NCBI RefSeq assembly: GCF_018780565.1
Contig: NZ_JADMJN010000015.1
Coordinates: 1 to 64,000, forward strand
Length of the DNA: 64,000 bases
Reading direction: 5' to 3'
Source of the DNA: Rhodoferax sp.
GTDB taxonomy: Bacteria > Pseudomonadota > Gammaproteobacteria > Burkholderiales > Burkholderiaceae_C
In this document: positions 25,788 through 33,442 of the stretch, piece by piece
Position numbering within the stretch: position 1 is the stretch's first letter
How the letters are laid out: every line of letters begins with the position of its first letter
Position numbers and translations under genes: made by a program
The notes under the pieces: model-generated
Seen by the model: only the letters and a program-made list of their open reading frames with translations
The model's database searches: none
What the model was told of the DNA's origin: nothing

Positions 25788-26702
25788 ATGAACAGTCTCG
25801 ACAGGAATTTCCGGCCTTATCTGATGATGTTGGCGTTGCTGGGTTTGGTGGCCTGCGCATCGGTCCCCGCACCGCAGTTGCCGGTAGATACGCCGCCCAA
25901 GGTTCAGGATGTACCCAGGATCTTGCCCAGAGTCGGTCTCGCCCTGGGTGGTGGTGCGGCTCGTGGGTTTGCCCATGTGGGTGTGATCCAGGTGCTGGAG
26001 GAAGCGGGCATCCGTCCGGTTCTGGTGGTGGGCACGTCTGCGGGTAGTCTGGTGGCGGCTCTGTATGCCAGCGGCAAGAGTGGCGCCCAGTTGCAGCAGG
26101 TGGCTGACACCATGGAGGAGGCTGCCTTTGCCGACTGGACGCTGCCCATCTTCAGTCGTGGCATGTTGCGTGGAGAGGCTTTTGCGCGCTACGTGAGTTT
26201 TCAGGTCAATGCCCGGCCGATTGAAAGCATGCCCATGGCTTTGGGAATTGTGGCCACCGACCTCAACAGTGGGCAGGGTGTATTGTTTCAGCGCGGCGAT
26301 ACGGCCACGGCGGTGCGTGCATCAAGCTCGGTGCCAGCCCTGTTTCAGCCGGTCAGGATTGGTGCGCGGGAGTACGTGGATGGCGGACTGGTGTCGCCCG
26401 TGCCGGTACGGTATGCCCGCCAGATGGGGGCCGAGTTGATCATTGCGGTGGATATTTCCAGTGCGCCGGAAGGCAATGCTGCCCATGACACACTGCAAAT
26501 TCTGCTGCAGACCTTCGCCATCATGGGCAAGAGTATCAACAGCTTTGAATTGCGCGAGGCGGATATCGTGGTGCGCCCTGCTCTGGCCGGTGTGGCGAGC
26601 TCGGATTTTGCCGCCCGGCGCCGTGCGATCGAGGCAGGTCGCGTGGCAATGCAGAACCTGCTGCCCCAGTTGCGTGCAGCCTTGGCGGCAAAATCGAAAT
26701 GA
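25788..26702 (+). CDS. Patatin-like phospholipase, RssA-type lipoprotein
   Basis: Protein of 304 aa with a lipoprotein signal; the lipobox is LVAC with Cys23. It belongs to the bacterial patatin/RssA group: oxyanion loop LALGGGAARGFAHVGV (51-66), nucleophile Ser84 in VVGTSAGSLVA, and catalytic Asp near 198 in YVDGGLVSPVPV. It would be a membrane-anchored lipid acyl hydrolase, facing the periplasm. An alternative start at Met13 or 14 would shorten the n-region but keep the lipobox. The ATG lies right behind the Fur-like site, so the leader is very short. Confidence 0.9.
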   Translation: MNSLDRNFRPYLMMLALLGLVACASVPAPQLPVDTPPKVQDVPRILPRVGLALGGGAARGFAHVGVIQVLEEAGIRPVLVVGTSAGSLVAALYASGKSGAQLQQVADTMEEAAFADWTLPIFSRGMLRGEAFARYVSFQVNARPIESMPMALGIVATDLNSGQGVLFQRGDTATAVRASSSVPALFQPVRIGAREYVDGGLVSPVPVRYARQMGAELIIAVDISSAPEGNAAHDTLQILLQTFAIMGKSINSFELREADIVVRPALAGVASSDFAARRRAIEAGRVAMQNLLPQLRAALAAKSK

Positions 26703-26732
26703 GGATTCAGCGTTGGGCAGAATCGACGGGGC

Positions 26733-26766
26733 ATAAAAAAAGGGCTGGTCTTGCGACCAGCCCTTA
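26733..26766 (-). terminator. Strong terminator of the phasin transcript
   Basis: Perfect stem aagggctggtc / gaccagccctt with a four-base loop. On the minus strand it is followed by a run of seven T (seven A on the given strand). It lies 185 bases beyond the phasin stop, and may also stop the patatin transcript. Confidence 0.9.
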
Positions 26767-26951
26767 AGGGATCCCTGAACCTGAAGGTTTCGAAAGGACC
26801 CGAGGAGACAACCAGTAGGAACGGTTAAAAACCTATTCGTTCCCTAAAAACTTAACTTGGGTAGAGTATCTCAGGGTTTTCCCTGATTTTATAGAGTTGA
26901 CGCTCCAGAAAAGCGATATGGCGCTACTTTTTCTATCCAAGCGTGAATCAA
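26767..26951 (-). other. Structured spacer, long phasin 3' UTR or small RNA candidate
   Basis: No reading frame. On the minus strand it contains a TCAGGG-N4-CCCTGA hairpin (26871-26886), a GGAACG / CGTTCC pair (about 26818-26843) and a CCTGAACC / GGTTCAGG-like pair near 26774-26790, and it ends in the strong terminator at 26733-26766. It is either a long 3' UTR or a terminator-derived small RNA. Confidence 0.35.
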
Positions 26952-27494
26952 TTAACGCTTCTTGGCAACTGGCTTGGATGCGTTCACTGCGGTCGCAGCA
27001 ACGGCATTGAAATTGGCTTCAGCAACATCAGTAGCCTGCTTGACAGCTTTTTGCACGGATTCCAGAGCGTTGGTGGCAGCAGCTACAGCGCTTTTCATCA
27101 CGGCAACAGCGGTTTCAGAACCGGCGGGTGCGTTCTTGGCAGCGTTGTCCACCAAGCCCATGAATTTTTGCTGTGCTTCAGCAGCCTGGCCTTCGAAAGC
27201 CTTGCTGAATTCCGCAGTGGAGCTGGTGGTGATGTCATACAGATGACGGCTGTAGGCGGCGGTCTTCTCAGCCAGAGGCTGGAGCAGGCCGGATTGGAGG
27301 GCCAACAACTCTTGTGCGTCTTTCACGCTCAACAGCGCCTTGGCGTGTTCGCCAGACTCAGCCAGAGCAGCTTTGGAAGCAGTCAGGTTGAGTTCAACAA
27401 TCTTCTCAACGCCTTCGAAAGCCTTGGAAGTCAGACCCAGCAGGGTTTCCATGTTTGCTTTGTTGGAAGCCATGATTTGTTCGACGGTCAGCAT
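26952..27494 (-). CDS. phaP: Phasin (PHA granule-associated protein)
   Basis: Granule-coating protein of 180 aa from the ATG at 27494 (MLTVEQIMASNKANMETLL), with a clear GGAGAA ribosome site seven bases before it. An upstream extension to 27545 has no family similarity. The protein is an Ala-rich all-helical phasin_2 type: LGLTSKAFEGVEKIVELN, then AQELLALQSGLLQPLAEK, and an Ala/Lys-rich tail ending in SKPVAKKR. It binds the surface of polyhydroxybutyrate granules. Two TGC-rich direct repeats upstream probably serve PhaR. Confidence 0.93.
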   Translation of the reverse strand: MLTVEQIMASNKANMETLLGLTSKAFEGVEKIVELNLTASKAALAESGEHAKALLSVKDAQELLALQSGLLQPLAEKTAAYSRHLYDITTSSTAEFSKAFEGQAAEAQQKFMGLVDNAAKNAPAGSETAVAVMKSAVAAATNALESVQKAVKQATDVAEANFNAVAATAVNASKPVAKKR

Positions 27495-27560
27495 AGTAAT
27501 TTCTCCAATAGAGTTAAGGTAAAACAGTATCTGCGCCGAACCCATCCCTGATATGGTTTA

Positions 27561-27575
27561 TGTTGCAGTGCAGCA
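27561..27575. promoter_or_regulatory. PhaR-like operator 1 (phasin promoter region)
   Basis: TGTTGCAGTGCAGCA, a TGC/GCA-rich site 67 bases upstream of the phasin start. It differs in one base from the second copy at 27620-27634. Confidence 0.5.
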
Positions 27576-27619
27576 TGGTTCGAATTATAGGGAGATGGAC
27601 GGGGGATGCAAGCTATTTT

Positions 27620-27634
27620 TGTTGCACTGCAGCA
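27620..27634. promoter_or_regulatory. PhaR-like operator 2 (phasin promoter region)
   Basis: TGTTGCACTGCAGCA, almost identical to the copy at 27561-27575 and in the same orientation, 44 bases away from its end. PhaR, the PHA-responsive repressor, recognises TGC-N-GCA-rich DNA of this type. Confidence 0.5.
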
Positions 27635-27712
27635 AATTAGTCTGCGTATTCTAGAAAGCGGGTTTTGTCACCATGGCGAAACAATCTGCGCGCACTGGCA
27701 AAATCGGGTCCC

Positions 27713-28159
27713 ATGAGTGAAACAAAAACTGACAAACCCCAAGCCGAGCCGCGCAGCGCCTACAAGGTGTTTCGCACCATCACCACCCGCTGGATGGACA
27801 ACGATGCCTACGGGCACGTGAATAACGTGGTCTATTACAGCTGGTTCGATACGGCTGTGAATGCCTACCTGATCGAGCAGGGCGTGCTCGACATCCACCA
27901 TGGCGAGACCATTGGGCTGGTGATTGAAACCCAGTGCAATTACTTTTCCTCGCTGGCCTTCCCGCAGACGGTGGAGGCCGGCATCCGTGTGGCCCGTCTG
28001 GGTTCCAGTAGCGTGCGCTATGAAGTGGGCCTGTTTGCCCAGGGCGAGCCGCTGACGGCTGCCAAGGGCCACTTCATCCATGTCTACGTGAATCAGAAAA
28101 CCCGCCGTCCGACGCCTTTGCCGCTGGATCTCAAAACCGTCCTGGAAACCCTTGTATGA
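27713..28159 (+). CDS. Acyl-CoA thioesterase, 4HBT hotdog family
   Basis: YbgC-type hotdog protein of 148 aa from the ATG at 27713. RWMDNDAYGHVNNVVYYSW at 26-44 carries the conserved Asp and His-Val-Asn-Asn active-site motif of 4-hydroxybenzoyl-CoA thioesterase relatives, and QCNYFSSLAFPQTVEAG follows. It hydrolyses some acyl-CoA; the substrate is not readable. The stop overlaps the start of the nitroreductase gene (ATGA), so the two are co-translated. Confidence 0.9.
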   Translation: MSETKTDKPQAEPRSAYKVFRTITTRWMDNDAYGHVNNVVYYSWFDTAVNAYLIEQGVLDIHHGETIGLVIETQCNYFSSLAFPQTVEAGIRVARLGSSSVRYEVGLFAQGEPLTAAKGHFIHVYVNQKTRRPTPLPLDLKTVLETLV

Positions 28160-28851
28160 CCCAAACCATCGTAGATGCTGCCATCACCTCGCGCATGTCG
28201 GCACGCGCCTTCACCCAGCAGGCTGTGTCGCGTGAGACGCTCACTGAGCTGCTACAGGTGGCCAGCCGGGCACCGTCGGGCACCAACACCCAGCCCTGGA
28301 AGGTGTATGTGTTGCAGGGCAGTACCCGCGCTACGCTGGTGGAGAAGGTTTGCGCTGCACACGATGCCATTCGCGCCAACCCGGCGCTGGCGGCGGACTA
28401 TCGCGAAGAGTACGACTACTACCCGGAAAAGTGGGTCAGCCCCTACATTGACCGCCGCCGCGAGAACGGCTGGGGCCTTTACAGCCTGCTGGGCATTGGC
28501 AAGGGTGATAAGGACAAGATGCATTTGCAGCACCAGCGCAATTACAAGTTCTTTGACGCACCGGTGGGCCTGATGTTCACGATGGACCGCGTGATGGGGC
28601 GCGGCTCGCTGGTGGACTACGGCATGTTCCTGCAAAACATCATGGTGGCCGCGCGCGGCCACGGTTTGCACACCTGCCCGCAGGCGGCGTGGAATGGCTT
28701 TGGCAAGATCATCCTGCCGCACATTGGCGCGGGTGCCGACGAGATGCTGGTCTGCGGCATGGCCTTGGGCTATGCGGACGAGTCCGAGATCGTGAATACC
28801 TTTCACACGCCACGTGTGCCGGTGGCAGAGTTCACGCACTGGCTGGACTGA
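28156..28851 (+). CDS. Nitroreductase family FMN oxidoreductase
   Basis: FMN-dependent nitroreductase-fold protein of 231 aa. RMSARAFTQQAVSRETL and VASRAPSGTNTQPWKVYV at the N-terminus are the FMN-phosphate-binding signatures; YGMFLQNIMVAARGHGLHT and VCGMALGYADESEIVN are the conserved C-terminal motifs. Family members reduce nitro groups, quinones or flavins with NAD(P)H. It sits in a tight operon between the thioesterase and the branched-chain amino acid permease genes (31-base gap). Confidence 0.92.
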   Translation: MTQTIVDAAITSRMSARAFTQQAVSRETLTELLQVASRAPSGTNTQPWKVYVLQGSTRATLVEKVCAAHDAIRANPALAADYREEYDYYPEKWVSPYIDRRRENGWGLYSLLGIGKGDKDKMHLQHQRNYKFFDAPVGLMFTMDRVMGRGSLVDYGMFLQNIMVAARGHGLHTCPQAAWNGFGKIILPHIGAGADEMLVCGMALGYADESEIVNTFHTPRVPVAEFTHWLD

Positions 28852-28882
28852 TATCCGCTGACGCGCTGCGGGTAACAGCCTG

Positions 28883-30721
28883 ATGACCTTCATTGCCATC
28901 CAGGCTCTCAATGGCCTGAGCTATGCCACTACCCTGTTCCTGATGGCGGCGGGCCTGACGCTGATTTTTGGCGTCACCCGCATCGTGAACTTTGCCCACG
29001 GCAGCTTCTTCATGCTGGGTGCGTTGTTCACGGCGCATTGGATCACGCACTGGTATCCATCCTGGGGGGAGAGCGCCACGCTGTATGCGATTGCTATGCT
29101 TTTGGGAGCTATCTGCGCAGGTATTGTGGGGGCAATGGCCGAATTTTTCCTGTTAAGACGGCTGTATGGCGTACCCGAGTTGTACCAGCTGGTGGCCACT
29201 TTCGGTCTCACGCTGGCGCTGCACGATGCGATGCGCTGGGGCTTTGGGCCAGAGGAAGTGTTTGCACCGCGTTTTCCGGGGCTCAAGGGATCGATGGCAT
29301 TGTGGGGTGACTATTTTCCCCAGTACCAGCTGCTCACTATCATTCTGGGCCCGTTGGTGTGGCTTGGGCTGCATGGGCTGTTGCACCGCACCCTGTTTGG
29401 CCAGCGCTTGCGCGCCGCCACGCAAGACCGCGCCATGCTCGCAGCGCTGGGCGTCAACCCCAAGCCGCTGATGCTGGGGGCTGTGGTGCTGGGCTGCATG
29501 CTGGCGGGTTTGGGTGGGGCGCTGCAGTTGCCGCGCGAACCTGCGAACCTGCAGATGGACGTGAATGTGGTGGTGGAAACCTTTGTCGTGGTGGTGACCG
29601 GTGGCCTGGGCAGCATTGCCGGGGCGTTTTTCGCAGCGCTGCTGATTGGGCTGGTGCACGCTCTGGGCATTAGCTTTTTTCCGCAGGCCACGCTGGTGCT
29701 GGTATTCCTGACCATGGCAGTTGTGCTGGCGCTGCGGCCGATGGGGCTGCTGGGCAAGCCACTGGGCTCTGGCCCCAAGGAAATTGCACAAAAATTCATT
29801 CTGGCCCCCGCCCAATCTTCATGGTCAGCTATGACTTTCGTAGCGTTTGGTCTGTGCCTGGCGGTGCTCTGGCTGGCGGGGCCATACTGGCAATCACTGG
29901 CGGCGGATGCGCTGATCCTGATGATCTTTGGCATCAGCCTGCAGGCCATGATGGCTCTGGGGGGGCTGGTCAGCTTTGGGCATGCGGCTTTTTTTGGATT
30001 GGGGGCTTATGGCGCAGCATTGGCGCACCGCAGTTGGGACGCTTCGCTGCCGTGGGCCTTGGCCGCCGGTTGTGCGCTGGCGCTGGCGGTGGCTGCGCTG
30101 TTTGGTGCCGTGGTGGTGCGCAGTGGCGGCGTCTACCTGGCCATGCTCTCGCTGGCGCTGGCCCAGGTGGTGTGGGCCATGGCCACGCAGTGGGTAGGTC
30201 TGACGGGCGGTGACAACGGCGTGATCGGCCTGAATCTGGTGGTGCAGGACACGCGCCCTGCGTTTTACCTGCTGCTCTCGATGTTGGCCTTGCTCAGTGT
30301 CTGGGCCTTGGGCCGTTTGAGTCGATCCACCCTGGGCGCGGCATTGCAGGCGGTGCGTGATGCGCCGATGCGCGCGCAAGCCAGTGGCTTGCCGGTGAAC
30401 TGGATCAAGTACCGCATATTTTGTGAGAGCGCCGTGCTGGCAAGTCTGGCGGGCGGGCTGTTTGCGGCGCACAAGGGCGCAGTTTTCCCGTCGGTTGCCA
30501 GTGTGGCGACCTCGCTGGATGCACTGCTGGTGGTCTTGCTGGGCGGGGTGCACCAGCTGTGGGGCGTGGCGGCAGGCAGTGCGGTGCTGGTGTGGGCTGG
30601 TGCTGAACTGGGCCGTGGCTTTGATTACTGGCGCGGAGCCCTGGGCGTGTTTGTGATGCTGATCATGGTGGCGTCGCCTTCCGGCTTGTTGGGATGGCTG
30701 CAGAAAGGCAAACGGCCATGA
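28883..30721 (+). CDS. Fused LivH-LivM branched-chain amino acid ABC permease
   Basis: Membrane protein of 612 aa. The first half (about 1-290) is LivH-like, starting LNGLSYATTLFLMAAGLTLI and including RIVNFAHGSFFMLGA. The second half (about 320-600) is LivM-like, with LIFGISLQAMMALGGLVSFG followed by HAAFFGLGAYGAALAHRS. The two permease subunits are normally separate genes; here they are one frame with no stop between, joined by a linker near 290-320. Both ends of the linker region and residue about 70 contain GCTAT-type repeat copies. The stop overlaps livG (ATGA). Such fusions occur in some Burkholderiales. Confidence 0.92.
   Translation: MTFIAIQALNGLSYATTLFLMAAGLTLIFGVTRIVNFAHGSFFMLGALFTAHWITHWYPSWGESATLYAIAMLLGAICAGIVGAMAEFFLLRRLYGVPELYQLVATFGLTLALHDAMRWGFGPEEVFAPRFPGLKGSMALWGDYFPQYQLLTIILGPLVWLGLHGLLHRTLFGQRLRAATQDRAMLAALGVNPKPLMLGAVVLGCMLAGLGGALQLPREPANLQMDVNVVVETFVVVVTGGLGSIAGAFFAALLIGLVHALGISFFPQATLVLVFLTMAVVLALRPMGLLGKPLGSGPKEIAQKFILAPAQSSWSAMTFVAFGLCLAVLWLAGPYWQSLAADALILMIFGISLQAMMALGGLVSFGHAAFFGLGAYGAALAHRSWDASLPWALAAGCALALAVAALFGAVVVRSGGVYLAMLSLALAQVVWAMATQWVGLTGGDNGVIGLNLVVQDTRPAFYLLLSMLALLSVWALGRLSRSTLGAALQAVRDAPMRAQASGLPVNWIKYRIFCESAVLASLAGGLFAAHKGAVFPSVASVATSLDALLVVLLGGVHQLWGVAAGSAVLVWAGAELGRGFDYWRGALGVFVMLIMVASPSGLLGWLQKGKRP
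29093..29109 (+). repeat. GCTAT-N7-NNAGC mini-repeat copy 6 (LivH part)
   Basis: GCTAT, gcttttg, GGAGC, inside the LivH-like half; encodes part of AIAMLLGAICAG. Confidence 0.4.
29828..29844 (+). repeat. GCTAT-N7-NNAGC mini-repeat copy 7 (LivH-LivM linker)
   Basis: GCTAT, gactttc, GTAGC, located in the linker between the LivH-like and LivM-like halves; encodes part of SSWSAMTFVAFG. Confidence 0.45.
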
Positions 30722-31530
30722 CGCTTCAGGTCAGAAACCTGGTCAAGCACTTTGGTGGTGTGCACGCCGTGCAAGGCGTGAGTTTTGAACTCCAGGTCGG
30801 CGAGTGTGTGGCCCTGATCGGCCCCAACGGCGCGGGCAAATCCACCTGCTTTGCCTGCATTGCCGGGCAACACCGCCTGACCCGCGGCGAGGTGTTGTGG
30901 GCGGGCGAGCGCATCGACCGCCTTGACCCGGCCCAGCGGCTGGCACGCGGCGTGGCCCGCACGTTTCAGGTGGCGCAGACCTTTGAAGCGCTGACCGTGC
31001 TACAAAATGTGCAGCTGCTTCTGCAGGCGCCACGAGGGCTTGCGGCCTGGAATGTACTGGATACTGTGCAGCTGGATGCGGCCCAGGCCCTGCTGGCGCA
31101 GGTGGGTCTGCAAGCAGTAGCCCAGGCCGATGTGTTGGGGCTGCCGTATGGCGCCAAGAAGCGGCTGGAGCTGGCGATGGCCCTGGCCGGTGTCATGGGC
31201 GAGATCAAGTCCGCAGGACCGCGCTTGCTGCTGTTGGACGAGCCCGCCGCAGGCCTGGCCGGCCCCGAGCGGGCTGATCTGATGGCCTTGGTCAAGTCGC
31301 TGGCCCATGCAAAGGCTGATGCACGGGCTGGTGTGGCGGTGCTTTACACCGAGCACAACATGGATGCCGTGTTTGGTGTGGCCGATCGGGTACTGGTGCT
31401 GATCGACGGGCAGATTGCCGCACAGGGCTCACCGCATGAGATTGCGCAAAACGAGACGGTGCGCACGCGCTACCTGGGCCGGGCTGGCCATGCCGCCCTG
31501 TCAGACCGTGCCGGGGGAGGGGGGCGCTAA
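30718..31530 (+). CDS. livG: Branched-chain amino acid ABC transporter ATPase LivG
   Basis: ABC ATPase of 270 aa. Walker A is GPNGAGKST (35-43), the signature region LPYGAKKRLELAMALAG is of LivG type, and Walker B is RLLLLDEPAAGL. The LivG-specific RTFQVAQTFEALTVLQNV is present. The ATG at 30718 overlaps the permease stop (ATGA), and its TAA shares one base with the livF start. The ORF could extend to 30694, but the overlap start is better supported. Confidence 0.93.
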   Translation: MTLQVRNLVKHFGGVHAVQGVSFELQVGECVALIGPNGAGKSTCFACIAGQHRLTRGEVLWAGERIDRLDPAQRLARGVARTFQVAQTFEALTVLQNVQLLLQAPRGLAAWNVLDTVQLDAAQALLAQVGLQAVAQADVLGLPYGAKKRLELAMALAGVMGEIKSAGPRLLLLDEPAAGLAGPERADLMALVKSLAHAKADARAGVAVLYTEHNMDAVFGVADRVLVLIDGQIAAQGSPHEIAQNETVRTRYLGRAGHAALSDRAGGGGR

Positions 31531-32156
31531 TGCTAGTGGTAAAAAACCTCAAGGCCTGGTACGGCGCGGCGCAGGCCTTGTTTGACGTGTCCTTGCAAGT
31601 GGCCCCCGGCGAACTGGTGGTGCTGCAGGGGCTCAATGGTGCCGGCAAGTCCACATTGTTGCAAGCCATTATGGGCATTGGCCCTCGTGTATCGGGCCTT
31701 ATCAGCTATCAAAACAATAGTATTTCAGCGTGGGAGCCGCACCGCAGGGCGCAAGCCGGTCTGGGCTATGTGGCCGAAGACCGGCGTCTCTTTGCCGCAC
31801 TGACCGTGCAGGAGAACCTGCGGGTGGCAGCCCGCGGCGATGTGCAGGCCAATGAAGCCCGGGTGCTGGACCTGTTCCCGGCGCTCAAAAGCATGCTGCG
31901 TCGCTTGAGTAGTCAGATGAGCGGCGGCGAGCAGCAAATGCTGGCCGTGGCCCGCACCCTCATGACTGCGCCGAAGCTGCTTTTGCTGGACGAACCATGT
32001 GAAGGCATCTCGCCGGTGCTGGTGGAATCCATGGTGCAGGCCTTGCTCGCCCTCAAGGCCCAGGGCATGCCGATGCTGGTGGCCGAGCAAAACAGCATTC
32101 TGGCCGAGCGAGCAGACCGGGTAATTACGCTGGTGGCGGGGCAGCTAAAGGCCTAA
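31530..32156 (+). CDS. livF: Branched-chain amino acid ABC transporter ATPase LivF
   Basis: ABC ATPase of 208 aa, shorter than the usual 230-240. Walker A is GLNGAGKST (34-42), the signature MSGGEQQMLAVARTLM, Walker B KLLLLDEPCEGISP. The missing length is at the C-terminus, where the family usually has extra residues after the H-loop (VAEQNSILAERADR). A GCTAT-type repeat encodes residues ISYQNNSISAW. No periplasmic leucine-binding protein gene lies in the cluster. Confidence 0.92.
   Translation: MLVVKNLKAWYGAAQALFDVSLQVAPGELVVLQGLNGAGKSTLLQAIMGIGPRVSGLISYQNNSISAWEPHRRAQAGLGYVAEDRRLFAALTVQENLRVAARGDVQANEARVLDLFPALKSMLRRLSSQMSGGEQQMLAVARTLMTAPKLLLLDEPCEGISPVLVESMVQALLALKAQGMPMLVAEQNSILAERADRVITLVAGQLKA
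31705..31721 (+). repeat. GCTAT-N7-NNAGC mini-repeat copy 8 (inside livF)
   Basis: GCTAT, caaaaca, ATAGT. The local sequence is far more AT-rich than the rest of livF and encodes YQNNSIS. Confidence 0.5.
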
Positions 32157-32165
32157 AGTTCAAAC

Positions 32166-33401
32166 ATGATCATCACCAGTCTTCTCGATACCGACCTCTA
32201 CAAATTCACCATGATGCAGGCGGTGCTGCACCAGTTTCCCGGGGCGCAGGTGGAATACAAGTTCAAATGCCGCAACCCCGGCATCGACCCTGCCACCGGC
32301 CTGGCGGCGAACAACCTGGCTTTGTATGCCAGCGAGATTCGTGACGAAATCCGCTCGCTGTGCAGCCTGCATTTCAAAGACCCCGAACTGAACTACTTGC
32401 GCTCCTTCCGGTTCATCAAAAGCGATTTCGTCGATTTTCTGGGCCTGTTCAGGCTCAACGAAAAATACATCACCGTAACGGCGTTGCCCTCGGGCGAGAT
32501 CGACATCACGATCCAGGGGCCCTGGCTGCACACCATCCTGTTTGAAATCCCGGTGCTGGCCATCGTCAACGAGGTCTACTTTCGCAATACACAAAAATTG
32601 CCCGATCTGATGGAAGGGCGCAAACGCCTGGACGAAAAGATTGCCCAGCTCAGGGCGCCGGGCCTCACTGATTTGAAGATTGCCGACTATGGTACGCGGC
32701 GCCGGTTTTCCGTGGCTTGGCATGAAGAGGTGTTGCGTGTGCTCTCAGCCCGTTTGGGTATCGGTCAGAGCCCGGGCAAGGCCACAGGTGTGGCAGGCCA
32801 GCTGGCGGGCACCAGCAACGTGTTGTTTGCCATGAAGCTGGGCCTTACGCCCCTGGGCACGATGGCGCATGAGTACCTGCAAGCCTGCCAGGCGCTGGGG
32901 CCGCGTTTGCGCGACAGCCAGATCTACGCCTTCGAGTCCTGGGCCAAGGAATACCGTGGTGACCTGGGCATTGCCCTGAGCGATGTCTATGGCATGAGTG
33001 CCTTCCTGCGCGACTTCGACCTGTATTTTTGCAAGCTGTTTGACGGTGCCCGCCACGACAGTGGCGACCCGTTTCAGTGGGGCGAGCGCATGCTCGATCA
33101 TTACCACCGCAACCGGGTGGATCCGCTCACCAAGACCCTCATCTTCAGCGATGCGTTGACCGTGCCGCGCATCATTGCGCTGTACCAGCAGTTCAAGGGT
33201 CGTTGCCAACTCGCCTTTGGTATTGGCACCAACCTGACCAATGACCTGGGCTACGAGCCACTGCAGATCGTCATCAAAATGGTGCGTTGCAATGGCCAAC
33301 CAGTGGCCAAGCTGTCCGACGCGCCAGGCAAGAGTATGTGTGATGACGAAAAGTACCTGGCCTATTTGCGTCAGGTTTTTGACATTTCACAGCCATCCTG
33401 A
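32166..33401 (+). CDS. pncB: Nicotinate phosphoribosyltransferase
   Basis: Salvage enzyme of 411 aa that makes nicotinate mononucleotide from nicotinate and PRPP with ATP hydrolysis. The N-terminus LLDTDLYKFTMMQAVLHQF is diagnostic. YGTRRRFSVAWHEEVLRV near 180-196 carries the phosphorylatable His. GARHDSGDPFQWGERMLDHY and FGIGTNLTNDLGYEPLQIV are the PRPP/nucleotide sites. It starts 9 bases after livF and may be cotranscribed. Confidence 0.96.
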   Translation: MIITSLLDTDLYKFTMMQAVLHQFPGAQVEYKFKCRNPGIDPATGLAANNLALYASEIRDEIRSLCSLHFKDPELNYLRSFRFIKSDFVDFLGLFRLNEKYITVTALPSGEIDITIQGPWLHTILFEIPVLAIVNEVYFRNTQKLPDLMEGRKRLDEKIAQLRAPGLTDLKIADYGTRRRFSVAWHEEVLRVLSARLGIGQSPGKATGVAGQLAGTSNVLFAMKLGLTPLGTMAHEYLQACQALGPRLRDSQIYAFESWAKEYRGDLGIALSDVYGMSAFLRDFDLYFCKLFDGARHDSGDPFQWGERMLDHYHRNRVDPLTKTLIFSDALTVPRIIALYQQFKGRCQLAFGIGTNLTNDLGYEPLQIVIKMVRCNGQPVAKLSDAPGKSMCDDEKYLAYLRQVFDISQPS

Positions 33402-33442
33402 CTGGTTATGCTTGGTCAGCGTCACGATCCGGAGACACAGAC

